DNA of 20,849 bases from Deltaproteobacteria bacterium (GTDB lineage Bacteria; Desulfobacterota; DSM-4660; Desulfatiglandales; HGW-15): contig JAFDIC010000023.1 in NCBI GenBank assembly GCA_019308525.1, positions 1-20,849 of the forward strand, read 5' to 3'. The translations under genes and the position numbers were made by a program. Below the pieces are notes generated by a model. It ran no database searches. It was not told the origin of the DNA and saw nothing but the letters and a program-made list of their open reading frames with translations. The first letter of the stretch is position 1, and each line of letters opens with the position of its first letter. Below are positions 1 through 10,791 of the stretch, in pieces.

Positions 1-111
1 AGTGCACAAAATTGCGTAGCGAAGCCATAGCCCGAGGAACCGTATGCGTTAATTGCGCTCGTACGGGACTGTGGGGGCTCTGGGAGGGCAACCTCCCAGT
101 TCTACCCGGAC
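1..111 (+). mobile_element. 3' end of a group II intron (domain IV tail, domain V, domain VI)
   Basis: The first 111 bases look like the 3' end of a bacterial group II intron whose reverse-transcriptase ORF would lie left of the window. A domain V-like hairpin is seen at about 33-70, with CCGTA (40-44) pairing TACGG (62-66) and an inner GCG/CGC stem closed over a TAATT-type loop. Domain VI follows as CTGGGAGG-GCAA-CCTCCCAG (79-98), with a GNRA-type tetraloop. The sequence CTACCC then offers a branch-point adenosine at 104, and the intron would end at AC (110-111), seven bases after it, which is the canonical spacing. The lower domain V stem is less regular than the textbook form and lacks an obvious AGC triad. 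The assignment rests on recalled family patterns and visible folding, with no search run. Confidence 0.65.
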
Positions 112-222
112 AGATACGAGTGACCAGCGAGGAGGGGGAGGGGGGAATGCATTTGGAGGCGGCAGGATGTTGGCCACAGACGCACACAAACAAGAATTCT
201 GGACGGCAGATTCAGAAAGACC

Positions 223-301
223 TGGTAGTCCCAACGGGACTCGAACCCGTGTCTTCCCGCCTGGGAAGGCGGGATACCCTAGACACGAAAGAGAAGAGAC
301 T
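223..301 (-). pseudogene. Degenerate tRNA-Glu copy (pseudo-tRNA)
   Basis: The 3' third, from the T arm to the encoded CCA (223-225), is nearly identical to the intact tRNA-Glu next door. The acceptor differs by a matched change (TGGGACT against AGTCTCT at the 5' end, with one T-T mismatch). The D arm has lost A14 and the invariant GG pair of its loop. The anticodon region is three bases longer than in the parent: after a TCCCG/CGGGA stem it holds ten bases, which fold further into CC/GG and leave a six-base loop TTCCCA. A standard seven-base anticodon loop cannot be drawn. It is most likely a non-functional duplicate, possibly still co-transcribed with the two tRNAs upstream. Confidence 0.7.
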
Positions 302-326
302 ATTCGTACGCCCTGTAAGGCACCAG

Positions 327-402
327 TGGTGGTCCCAACGGGACTCGAACCCGTGTCTTCGGCGTGAGAGGCCGATATCCTAGACCGCTAGACGATGGGA
401 CC
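327..402 (-). tRNA. tRNA-Glu (anticodon CUC)
   Basis: A complete cloverleaf can be read on the minus strand. The acceptor stem is GGTCCCA/TGGGACC, the anticodon stem is TCGGC/GCCGA around loop CTCTCAC, and the T loop is TTCGAGT. The anticodon CTC (complement at 366-368) decodes GAG. The discriminator is A and CCA is encoded. The gene begins one base after the end of tRNA-Gln, so both must come from one precursor. Confidence 0.96.
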
Positions 403-403
403 C

Positions 404-477
404 TGGCTGGGGGACCAGGATTCGAACCTGGGTTAACGGGGCCAGAACCCGTCGTCCTGCCGCTGAACGATCCCCCA
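404..477 (-). tRNA. tRNA-Gln (anticodon CUG)
   Basis: The acceptor stem TGGGGGA/TCCCCCA, the anticodon stem ACGGG/CCCGT around TTCTGGC, and the T loop TTCGAAT form a full cloverleaf. The anticodon CTG (complement at 443-445) decodes CAG. The discriminator is G and CCA is encoded. It is the first gene of the small tRNA operon and starts only a few bases after the predicted transcription start. Confidence 0.96.
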
Positions 478-488
478 GCAACATAAGC

Positions 489-517
489 AATATTTCCAAA
501 TACCCCAGAAAAGTCAA
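489..517 (-). promoter_or_regulatory. Sigma-70-type promoter of the tRNA-Gln/tRNA-Glu operon
   Basis: On the minus strand a -35 box TTGACT (complement at 512-517) is followed after exactly 17 bases by AATATT (complement at 489-494). Transcription should start near 482, leaving a leader of only about four bases before tRNA-Gln. The box sequences and spacing are seen directly; promoter activity is inferred. Confidence 0.65.
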
Positions 518-563
518 GCAAAAACCTCAGCCGCAACAGTGACCACAGACCCCGAGTTTAGGC

Positions 564-605
564 ACAGACACACACAGACAGGGGGATATCTGTTGTGGAG
601 GTCTG
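564..605. repeat. Palindromic dispersed repeat, copy 1
   Basis: A 25-base core running from GGGGGATATC to GAGGTCTG at 581-605 is repeated exactly at 698-722. On its left this copy carries the arm CACAGACACACACAGAC. That arm is the near-perfect reverse complement of the arm GTCTGTGTGCGTCTGTG on the right of copy 2. The ancestral unit therefore seems to have been about 55 bases long with inverted terminal arms. A related lone arm lies at 174-190. Confidence 0.8.
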
Positions 606-697
606 AAGACCTTCGAGAAAACCATTTCAGGGACGGCAACACGGTTGCTTCGCTCCAAAGCCAGCCATGATGACAGCCCCACCGACATGCACAGAGC

Positions 698-736
698 GGG
701 GGATATCTGTTGTGGAGGTCTGTGTGCGTCTGTGGC
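698..736. repeat. Palindromic dispersed repeat, copy 2
   Basis: This is the exact second copy of the 25-base core (698-722), followed by the arm GTCTGTGTGCGTCTGTG. It sits just past the stop codon of the yejF-like gene, between that gene and the tRNA promoter. Bases 606-697 between the two copies hold no gene that I can support. Confidence 0.8.
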
Positions 737-748
737 TATTGCTAGATT

Positions 749-2374
749 TCATGCCGCCCTCATCTCAAAGGCGGCGGCAAGGAGCTGCCGTGTATAGGTG
801 GCCTTGGGGTCTTCGAATATTTCATCTGCCGGGCCCTGTTCCACCACCTTGCCATCACGCACCACGATGATATCGTGGGCCACTGCCCTCACCACCCTGA
901 GGTCGTGGCTTATGAAGATGTAGGAGAGGTTATGCCTCTTCTGGAGATCCCTGAGGAGCTCGATGATCTGGTATTGGACAGAGACGTCCAGGGCGGACGT
1001 GGGCTCGTCGAGGATGATCAACTTGGGCTTCAGGACCAGTGCCCTGGCTATGGCGATGCGTTGGCGCTGGCCGCCGGAAAACTCGTGGGGATAACGATCC
1101 TGCATCCCCGGCTCGAGCCCCACTTCTTCCAGGGCCTGTCCTATCAGCACGCGGCTTTCCTCAGGAGAACCGCCGATCCCGTGGACCTTCAGCCCTTCAC
1201 CAATGATCTGGCCCACTGAGAGCCTGGGACTGAGGGAACCGAAGGGGTCCTGGAATACCATCTGCATCTCCTGTCTCAGGGGACGGATCGCCTTGGACTT
1301 GAGTCCCTGGATGTCACGACCCTTGAACTTGATGACCCCGTCGCTCCGCTCAAGGCGGATCAGGGCCCTGGCAAGGGTAGACTTTCCTGACCCGCTCTCG
1401 CCGACCACACCCAGGGTCTGTCCCTGCCTCACCCTGAGGGTGATCCCGTCCACGGCCCTGACATGGCCTACCGTCCGCCTGATTAACCCCCTTTTTATGG
1501 GGAACCACACCTTGAGATTTCGCGACTCAATCACCGTGGCGCCTCCCGGTGGCGGAGGCGGGGGGCGGCCCCCGGGTCTTGATTCCAGCAGTTTCTTGGT
1601 ATAGGGGTGGGCTGGATGTTCGAAGATGTCCTCGACCTGGCCGTGCTCTACGATTTCCCCCTGGTGCATCACGTACACCCTCTGGACGGTCCTGCGCACA
1701 ATGTCCAGATCATGGGTTATGAGCAGGAGGGCCATCCCCAGCTTCTTGTTGAGGTCCTTCAAGAGCTGGAGTATTTGGGCCTGGATGGTCACATCGAGGG
1801 CCGTGGTAGGTTCGTCTGCAATGAGCAGGTCGGGCTCGTTTGCAAGGGCCATGGCTATCATGACCCTCTGTTGCTGACCGCCGGAAAACTCATGGGGCAG
1901 GGCGGTCAAGCGATCCACGGCCTCGGGCAGGCCCACCATGTGGAGGAGTTCCATGACCCGGTCCCTGGCCTCTCTCCTGGTGAGGTGCTTGTGGACAAAG
2001 AGGACCTCGCTGATCTGCCTCTCGATACTCTGGAGTGGATTGAGGGAACTGAGGGGTTCCTGGAAGATCATGGCAATATGGTTGCCCCTTATACCCCGGA
2101 GCAATGCCGGGGAAGCGCCCAGGAGTTCTTCTTCCTTCCCTTCCCTGTGCCGGTAGATGATCCTTCCCCCGGGATGGCGGGCCAAGGGATAGGGCAGGAG
2201 TTGAAGGATCGAGAGAGCAGTCACTGATTTACCACTACCGCTCTCACCTACAAGCCCCACGATCTCTCCCCTGTAGATCTCCAGGGAGGCATCCCGAACG
2301 GCCTTTATTTCATCCGGGCCGGTACCGAAGGATACCGAGAGATTCCTTATTTCCAACAGAGGTTTATCACCCAT
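749..2374 (-). CDS. yejF: Peptide/microcin C-type ABC importer, double ATPase subunit (YejF-like)
   Basis: This 541-residue protein has two fused ABC ATPase domains and energises the YejABEF importer at the inner face of the cytoplasmic membrane. Domain 1 (about 5-265) has Walker A GESGSGKS at 43-50, the signature FSGGQQQR at 163-170 and Walker B LLIADEP at 183-189. Domain 2 (about 282-535) has Walker [10 protein letters not shown] at 325-333, the signature FSGGQRQR and Walker B LIILDEP at 452-458. A six-proline run (271-276) forms the linker. The length fits E. coli YejF (529 residues). The gene starts 10 bases after yejE ends and closes the operon. A paired OppD/OppF-type fusion for another peptide is possible, but the yejA-yejB-yejE neighbours favour YejF. 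Confidence 0.93.
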   Translation of the reverse strand: MGDKPLLEIRNLSVSFGTGPDEIKAVRDASLEIYRGEIVGLVGESGSGKSVTALSILQLLPYPLARHPGGRIIYRHREGKEEELLGASPALLRGIRGNHIAMIFQEPLSSLNPLQSIERQISEVLFVHKHLTRREARDRVMELLHMVGLPEAVDRLTALPHEFSGGQQQRVMIAMALANEPDLLIADEPTTALDVTIQAQILQLLKDLNKKLGMALLLITHDLDIVRRTVQRVYVMHQGEIVEHGQVEDIFEHPAHPYTKKLLESRPGGRPPPPPPGGATVIESRNLKVWFPIKRGLIRRTVGHVRAVDGITLRVRQGQTLGVVGESGSGKSTLARALIRLERSDGVIKFKGRDIQGLKSKAIRPLRQEMQMVFQDPFGSLSPRLSVGQIIGEGLKVHGIGGSPEESRVLIGQALEEVGLEPGMQDRYPHEFSGGQRQRIAIARALVLKPKLIILDEPTSALDVSVQYQIIELLRDLQKRHNLSYIFISHDLRVVRAVAHDIIVVRDGKVVEQGPADEIFEDPKATYTRQLLAAAFEMRAA

Positions 2375-2384
2375 CGCTCAAGGA

Positions 2385-3431
2385 CTACCTTTCCGTCTTT
2401 CTGGGATCAAATGCATCCCTTACCGCCTCGCCAATGAAGATCAGGAGACTCAACATCACCGCAAGCACCATGAAGGCGGTTATGCCCAGCCACGGGGCCT
2501 GCAAGTTGTTCTTGCCCTGGTTGAGGAGTTCTCCCAGGGAGGGTGAACCCGGGGGAAGGCCGAAGCCCAGGAAATCCAGGGCGGTCAGCGTGGTGATGGA
2601 GCCGTTCAAGATAAAGGGCAAAAAGGTGAGCGTGGCGACCATGGCATTCGGCAGTATGTGCCTGAACATGATCATGGTGTCACTGACACCAAGGGCCCTT
2701 GCCGCCCTGACGTAATCAAAGTTTCGGACTCGTAGAAACTCCGCCCTCACCACCCCGACAAGGGACATCCAGCTGAAGAGCAACATCAGTCCCAGGAGCC
2801 ACCAAAAGTTGGGCTCCACGACACTGGCCAGGATGATGAGGAGGTAGAGTATGGGCAGGCCTGACCATATCTCAATGAACCTCTGGAACAGGAGGTCGAT
2901 CCATCCCCCGAAGTAACCCTGTACTGCACCGGCTGCGATCCCCACGAGGGAACTGAGCACGGTCAGGATCAGGCCGAAGAGGACGGATATACGGAAGCCG
3001 TATATGAGCCTTGCAACCACGTCCCTGCCCTGGTCGTCCGTTCCGAGCCAATTGTCGGCGGAAGGAGGCGCCGGCGCAGGCACCTTCAGGTCGTAATTGA
3101 TGGTATCATAGCTGTAAGGGACGGGCGGCCAGATCATCCAGCCCTTTTCCTCGATGAGTTCAGCGACCTCAGGGTCCCGGTAGTCCGCCTCTGTGGGGAG
3201 AAACCCCCCAAAGGCGGTTTCAGGATACTCGAACAGGACCGGGAAGTAGAACTCACCATCATACCTGAGGATCAAGGGTTTGTCGTTGGCGATGAATTCC
3301 GCGAAAAGAGAGGTGACAAAGAGGGCCAGAAAGACCCAGAGGGACCAGTAACCGCGCCTGTTTGCGCGGAAGTTCATGAGCCTGCGGCGGGTCAGGGGAG
3401 ATATCCTGAAAAAGAGGATCTTTTCCGGCAT
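2385..3431 (-). CDS. yejE: Peptide/microcin C-type ABC importer, permease (YejE-like)
   Basis: This 348-residue inner-membrane permease pairs with YejB to form the translocation channel. A first membrane helix lies at about 28-48. A long periplasmic stretch typical of YejE follows (about 50-140, with the DNWLGTDDQGRDV motif near 126-138), and then the BPD-type transmembrane domain. The cytoplasmic EAA loop that docks on the ATPase reads RAARALGVSD at about 242-251, followed by HILPNA. The ATG lies three bases after the yejB stop, with a GGAG ribosome-binding site inside the end of yejB, so translational coupling is likely. The length matches the family (341 in E. coli). Confidence 0.93.
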   Translation of the reverse strand: MPEKILFFRISPLTRRRLMNFRANRRGYWSLWVFLALFVTSLFAEFIANDKPLILRYDGEFYFPVLFEYPETAFGGFLPTEADYRDPEVAELIEEKGWMIWPPVPYSYDTINYDLKVPAPAPPSADNWLGTDDQGRDVVARLIYGFRISVLFGLILTVLSSLVGIAAGAVQGYFGGWIDLLFQRFIEIWSGLPILYLLIILASVVEPNFWWLLGLMLLFSWMSLVGVVRAEFLRVRNFDYVRAARALGVSDTMIMFRHILPNAMVATLTFLPFILNGSITTLTALDFLGFGLPPGSPSLGELLNQGKNNLQAPWLGITAFMVLAVMLSLLIFIGEAVRDAFDPRKTER

Positions 3432-3434
3432 AAA

Positions 3435-4472
3435 TCAGGTCTCCTGCGCCTCAAATGTGATCCGGGGGTCTACCACGTGATACGTGAGGTCACTGGCCAG
3501 GTTCAACAGGAGGCCCATGCCGTCCAGGGAGAATATGATCTCGGTAAGAAGAGATCCAGTGAAAAGGGCTCCTATGAAGGCACCGGGGAAACCTGCAATG
3601 ACAATGAGCATGGCGTTTCGGAACACGTGGCCGTAAAGCACGCGCCTCTCTGTCAGTCCCTTGCTGCGCGCGGTGATGACGTATTGCTTGTTTATCTCCT
3701 CAAGGAAAGAGTTCTTTGTCAGCATGGTGAGGCCGGCAAACCCTCCGATGACCATGGAGAGGACCGGCAAAGTGATGTGCCAGAAATAGTCTGCAATACG
3801 CGCGGGCCAACTGAGTTCTGCCCAGTTCTCGGAAACCAACCCGCGCAGGGGGAACCAGTCAAAATAGCTCCCTCCGGCGAAGAGCACGATCAGCAAAATG
3901 GCGAAGAGAAAACCGGGTATTGCGTTTCCGAGTATCACCACCGTGCTGCTCCATACGTCGAAACGGGACCCGTCCCGCACGGCCTTTGATATACCCAGGG
4001 GGATGGAGATGAGGTAGACAAGAAAGGTGGTCCAGAGGCCCAGGGAAATGGAGACGGGCATCTTGTCGATTATCAGGCTGATTACGCTCCGGTCCCGGTA
4101 AAAACTCTCGCCAAAATCAAACACCAGGTAGTTGCGTATCATCTTGAGGAAGCGTTCGTGGGCTGGTTTGTCAAAACCGAACTGGCGCTCGATCTCCTTG
4201 ATGAGCTCGGGGTCCAACCCGCGAGCCCCTCGATATTTGGTGGTAACGTCTGTGCGGGCCGCCCCTTCTCCCTGCGGGAACCTCGTGCCAGTGTCCGCCT
4301 GTCCTGCACCGCTGACCCGGGCCGTTGCCTCTACGGCGGCGCCCTTTATCCTGGCGATCATCTGCTCGACAGGACCGCCGGGTGCGGCCTGGACCACCAG
4401 GAAATTGATAACCATGATGCCGAACAGGGTCGGGATTATGAGCAGCAGCCTGCGCAGAATGTAGGCATACAT
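3435..4472 (-). CDS. yejB: Peptide/microcin C-type ABC importer, permease (YejB-like) with an internal C-terminal deletion
   Basis: This is the second permease of the importer. The N-terminus ([16 protein letters not shown]) and the motif [10 protein letters not shown] are typical of YejB. The EAA loop reads [13 protein letters not shown], followed by HVFRNAM. I start at ATG 4472 because GGAGG lies nine bases upstream; a GTG at 4478 would sit too close to it. The C-terminus is odd: SLDGMGLL runs straight into [16 protein letters not shown]. In E. coli YejB, as I recall it, about 26 residues lie between these blocks, including the last membrane helix, flanked by GLL on both sides. The reading frame stays open. 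The importer may be impaired, or the assembly may have collapsed a repeat. Confidence 0.88.
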   Translation of the reverse strand: MYAYILRRLLLIIPTLFGIMVINFLVVQAAPGGPVEQMIARIKGAAVEATARVSGAGQADTGTRFPQGEGAARTDVTTKYRGARGLDPELIKEIERQFGFDKPAHERFLKMIRNYLVFDFGESFYRDRSVISLIIDKMPVSISLGLWTTFLVYLISIPLGISKAVRDGSRFDVWSSTVVILGNAIPGFLFAILLIVLFAGGSYFDWFPLRGLVSENWAELSWPARIADYFWHITLPVLSMVIGGFAGLTMLTKNSFLEEINKQYVITARSKGLTERRVLYGHVFRNAMLIVIAGFPGAFIGALFTGSLLTEIIFSLDGMGLLLNLASDLTYHVVDPRITFEAQET

Positions 4473-4562
4473 AGCCACCTACCTCCGCCTTTCAAGGGAT
4501 TATGGGATATGGCGCTTTGTTTCCTCCCCCGGGGGTAGAAAAACCGCGAGGAACTCGATGCA

Positions 4563-7732
<3,170 letters not shown>

Positions 7733-7760
7733 TCATACCTCTCATATAGATTTGTGCTAA

Positions 7761-7890
7761 TGAAGAATTCGGGAGCAAGCATCCAGAATCCAGAATGCTG
7801 GCCTCGCCAATGCTCCGGTTAAATTGTGGATTTGTTGCCCTCAAATGGAACCAGGATTCTTCTGGCTCCTGACTTCCGAATTCTGGCTTC
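7761..7890. repeat. Imperfect inverted-repeat element between metK and ahcY
   Basis: The left arm (about 7761-7801, beginning TGAAGAATTCGGGAGCAAGC) is an imperfect reverse complement of the right arm (about 7850-7890, ending CTTCCGAATTCTGGCTTC). The right arm carries the word TTCTGGCTCCTGA, which recurs in the inverted repeat upstream of lysC. The sequence between the arms has no ORF that I can support. It looks like a dispersed palindromic intergenic element of the kind common in Desulfobacterota genomes. Confidence 0.55.
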
Positions 7891-7917
7891 TCCATATCGT
7901 CCGTTGTTACGGGCTCC

Positions 7918-7963
7918 ACCCCCTCTCAGGGGTCAACCGAAGCCGGGGGCCCTCTGGACCCGG
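7918..7963 (-). terminator. GC-rich hairpins after metK, possible terminator
   Basis: Two short stems follow the metK stop: CCGGG/CCCGG (7943-7947 with 7959-7963) and CCCCT/AGGGG (7920-7924 with 7928-7932, loop of three). Neither is followed by a T-run on the minus strand, so this is at best a weak or factor-assisted terminator. Confidence 0.3.
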
Positions 7964-7967
7964 GTCT

Positions 7968-9134
7968 TCACTTTACTGCCTTCTTCAGTGTGTCCACGAG
8001 ATCGGTTTTTTCCCAGGTAAATTCAGGCACCTCTCTGCCAAAATGGCCGTAGTTACATGTTTTCCTGTAGATAGGTCTGAGCAGATCAAGCCTTTCGATG
8101 ATGGCTGCCGGGCGAAGGTCGAATTCCTTCTTGACGATCTCTGTCAACTCGGCGCTGGAGATGACCCCAGTACCATATGTGCCCACCATGACAGAGACGG
8201 GTTGAGCGCGTCCGATGGTGTATGCTATTTGGATCTCGCACTTTTCCGCCAGACCCGCGGCCACGATGTTCTTCACGATGTAGCGGCACATGTAAGAAGA
8301 ACTCCTGTCCACCTTTGATGGATCCTTGCCTGAAAAGGCACCGCCGCCGTGGTATCCAAATCCTCCGTAGGTGTCCATGATGATCTTACGACCGGTAAGC
8401 CCGCAGTCGCCCATGGGGCCACCGATAACAAACCTGCCGGTGGTGTTTATGAAATACTGGGTATCCTGGTCCAGCATCTCTGCGGGGACGACTTTCTTGA
8501 TTACCTCTTCAATAATCGCGTCCCTGAGCGTGTCGTAGTCCACGTCCGGATGGTGCTGTGCGGCAATAACAACGCTATGGGCCCTTTGCGGCTTGCCGTC
8601 CACGTACTCCACGGTGATCTGAGATTTCCCGTCCGGTCGAAGCCAGGGCAATTTGCCGGATTTCCTGACATGGGCAAGTCGTCTTGTCAACCCATGGGCA
8701 AGGTATATGGGCATGGGCATGAGAGTGGGGGTGTCCGTACAGGCATAGCCAAACATCAGGCCCTGGTCCCCGGCCCCTTGCTCCTTGAAAAGGCCCTTTC
8801 CCTCCTCGACACCGATGGCGATGTCTTGAGACTGTTTGTCGATAGTCGAGATGACAGCACATGTCTCCCAATCAAACCCCATGGACGAATTGTTGTACCC
8901 GATGTCCCTTATGGTGTCTCGTACCACGTCCGGCAAATGAACGTATGCGCTGGTGGTTATCTCTCCGGCTATCATGGCAAGGCCGGTGGTGACAAGGGTC
9001 TCGCACGCGACCCGGGCCTTCCTGTCCTGTTCAAGGATCTTGTCCAGCACATGGTCCGAGATTTGATCAGCGACCTTGTCGGGGTGTCCCTCTGTCACTG
9101 ATTCTGATGTGAACAAGAAGTTGTCTGTTTTCAT
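7968..9134 (-). CDS. metK: S-adenosylmethionine synthase
   Basis: The enzyme makes S-adenosylmethionine from methionine and ATP in the cytoplasm. At 388 residues it is close to the E. coli length (384). The motifs are [12 protein letters not shown] (16-27), the ATP-binding [11 protein letters not shown] (120-130) and the phosphate-loop [16 protein letters not shown] (263-278). The ATG follows a strong AAAGGAG ribosome-binding site by six bases. Its product feeds methyl transfer, whose by-product is handled by ahcY, the next gene downstream. The 71-base gap to panC is too short for a typical SAM riboswitch, and I see none. Confidence 0.97.
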   Translation of the reverse strand: MKTDNFLFTSESVTEGHPDKVADQISDHVLDKILEQDRKARVACETLVTTGLAMIAGEITTSAYVHLPDVVRDTIRDIGYNNSSMGFDWETCAVISTIDKQSQDIAIGVEEGKGLFKEQGAGDQGLMFGYACTDTPTLMPMPIYLAHGLTRRLAHVRKSGKLPWLRPDGKSQITVEYVDGKPQRAHSVVIAAQHHPDVDYDTLRDAIIEEVIKKVVPAEMLDQDTQYFINTTGRFVIGGPMGDCGLTGRKIIMDTYGGFGYHGGGAFSGKDPSKVDRSSSYMCRYIVKNIVAAGLAEKCEIQIAYTIGRAQPVSVMVGTYGTGVISSAELTEIVKKEFDLRPAAIIERLDLLRPIYRKTCNYGHFGREVPEFTWEKTDLVDTLKKAVK

Positions 9135-9205
9135 ATGCTTCTCCTTTCATGGATTTCACAATACGCTGCACGAAACATGGGGTTATGTTACTCAGCGTCA
9201 CGCCG

Positions 9206-10060
9206 TCAGCTTGGCCCCCTGCCTATGATACAATTGTCTATGAGGCGTGTAGTCCCCACCTTTACGGCGAGGGCAACGAGGCTGTCCTTTCCCGCCCGGT
9301 CAATCTCTTCAAGCGTCACCGGATTGCATACACTCACGTACTCGATCTCTGTAAAGGGGTGTTCACGGATGAGTTTTTCCATTGCACTCCTTATTTCTCT
9401 TGCGTCAGTCTCGCCCTCTTGGAACATCCGGTGGGCCAGGTTCAGGGATTTCTTGAGACAAAGGGCGGACTTTCTCTCCTCCGGGCTGAGGTAACTGTTT
9501 CTGGAACTCATTGCCAGGCCGTCAGGTTCTCTCACGGTACGGAGCCCTATGATCTGCACATCCATGGAAAGGTCCTTTACCATTCGGCTGATCACGGTTA
9601 GTTGCTGGTAGTCCTTCTGACCGAATATGGCAAGGTGAGGCTTGGTCAGGTGGAAAAGCTTTGCCACCACCGTAGCCACGCCATCGAAATGCCCGGGCCT
9701 GGATTTCCCGCACAGATTCCTGGTGACCTTCTCGACAACCACTTTCGTTTGAAACCCTTCAGGATACATTTCTCCTACAGAAGGTGCAAAAACAACATCG
9801 ACCCCAATCTCGCGGGCCTTGGCTAGATCGCCGTCCAGGTCCCTGGGGTAGGTCTCGAAATCTTCGGCAGGGCCGAACTGCATGGGATTGACAAAGATAC
9901 TTACTATCAACTTATCAGAGTGCTTCCTCCCGACCTTCATCAATTCAATGTGCCCTTGATGGAAGAAACCCATGGTCGGGACCAAGGCGATAGTGTGCCC
10001 CTTTCTCCGAAAGGATTCGGATTTTTCCTGTACTGATTTACAGGATTCAATGACTTCCAT
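9206..10060 (-). CDS. panC: Pantothenate synthetase (pantoate--beta-alanine ligase)
   Basis: The enzyme joins pantoate and beta-alanine with ATP to make pantothenate, the precursor of coenzyme A and of the 4'-phosphopantetheine that AcpS places on acyl carrier protein. At 284 residues it matches E. coli PanC (283). The nucleotidyltransferase motif MGFFHQGH is at 30-37, and GQKDYQQL (147-154) and SSRNSYLSPEER (185-196) are typical. It starts three bases after the deoxynucleoside kinase stop, so the two genes are probably coupled. No panB or panD lies in the window. Confidence 0.96.
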   Translation of the reverse strand: MEVIESCKSVQEKSESFRRKGHTIALVPTMGFFHQGHIELMKVGRKHSDKLIVSIFVNPMQFGPAEDFETYPRDLDGDLAKAREIGVDVVFAPSVGEMYPEGFQTKVVVEKVTRNLCGKSRPGHFDGVATVVAKLFHLTKPHLAIFGQKDYQQLTVISRMVKDLSMDVQIIGLRTVREPDGLAMSSRNSYLSPEERKSALCLKKSLNLAHRMFQEGETDAREIRSAMEKLIREHPFTEIEYVSVCNPVTLEEIDRAGKDSLVALAVKVGTTRLIDNCIIGRGPS

Positions 10061-10063
10061 GCC

Positions 10064-10714
10064 TTACAGCTTCTTCCTTGCACTGAAGGGTACATAGTAC
10101 TGGGTTCCGGACTTCATCTCCCTTATCCTGCGGATCAGGTCTTCAAAGTCTTCCGGGACATTGACAAAGTCTATTTCCGAAGCGTTGATGACCAGCAAAG
10201 GACAATCGGAAAAATGAAAAAAGAAGTCGTTGAAGCCCTGATTGATTTTCTCTAGGTATTTGTAAGTTATAGCTTTTTCATATCTCCTGTTTCTTTTCCG
10301 TATCCTTTCAAGCAACACCTCGGTCCTGGCCTGAAGGAAAATGACGAGGTCAGGGCCGGGAATCCGCCTTTTGAGTATCTGAAAGAGTTGCTCATACAGC
10401 CAGAACTCATCGTCTTCCAGGTTGGTCTTTGCAAATATTCGATCCTTGTCAAAGAGGTAATCGGACACCACCACACGTCTGAACAGGTCCATCTGGGTCA
10501 GCTCCATGGCCAGGTTGTATCGCCGCAGGAGGAAAAATATCTGTGCCTGAAAACTGTATTTCCTCGGATTCTGGTAAAAGTTGATCAGAAACGGGTTTTC
10601 GTTAACATCCTCCATAAGGGTTTGTGCGTTTATCTTGTCTGCAAGCATCATGGCAAGGCTGGTCTTGCCGACCCCTAGAGGGCCCTCGATGACAATATAG
10701 TGATGCTCCATCAT
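10064..10714 (-). CDS. Deoxynucleoside kinase family protein
   Basis: This 216-residue P-loop kinase belongs to the deoxyadenosine/deoxyguanosine kinase family, which phosphorylates deoxynucleosides for salvage. The P-loop is GPLGVGKTS (11-19), the LMEDVNENPFL segment (33-43) carries the expected catalytic-base region, and SDYLFDKDRIFA (84-95) is the family's substrate-binding motif. The C-terminus shows an arginine-rich lid (RIRKRNRRYE). The gene sits directly in front of panC. The start could be either of two consecutive ATG codons and there is no strong ribosome-binding site. The preferred nucleoside cannot be inferred. Confidence 0.88.
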   Translation of the reverse strand: MMEHHYIVIEGPLGVGKTSLAMMLADKINAQTLMEDVNENPFLINFYQNPRKYSFQAQIFFLLRRYNLAMELTQMDLFRRVVVSDYLFDKDRIFAKTNLEDDEFWLYEQLFQILKRRIPGPDLVIFLQARTEVLLERIRKRNRRYEKAITYKYLEKINQGFNDFFFHFSDCPLLVINASEIDFVNVPEDFEDLIRRIREMKSGTQYYVPFSARKKL

Positions 10715-10791
10715 ATCGTGCCGTTTGCAGGTCTTTTCGAAGGGGGTAACGGGTGCCCTTAGTGTCTTACCTGCTCCACATCAATGGGATG

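Noticed and set aside
271..276. Six-proline run as a sign of a frameshift in the YejF-like protein (residue positions)
   Set aside because: It lies exactly between the two ATPase domains and both domains are complete, so it is simply a linker.
12..383. Plus-strand ORFs covering the left edge
   Set aside because: They run through the intron end and the tRNAs, have no recognisable protein features, and are chance open frames.
875..2227. Long plus-strand ORFs opposite yejF
   Set aside because: They are antisense shadows of a well-supported double ATPase gene with GC-rich codon use.
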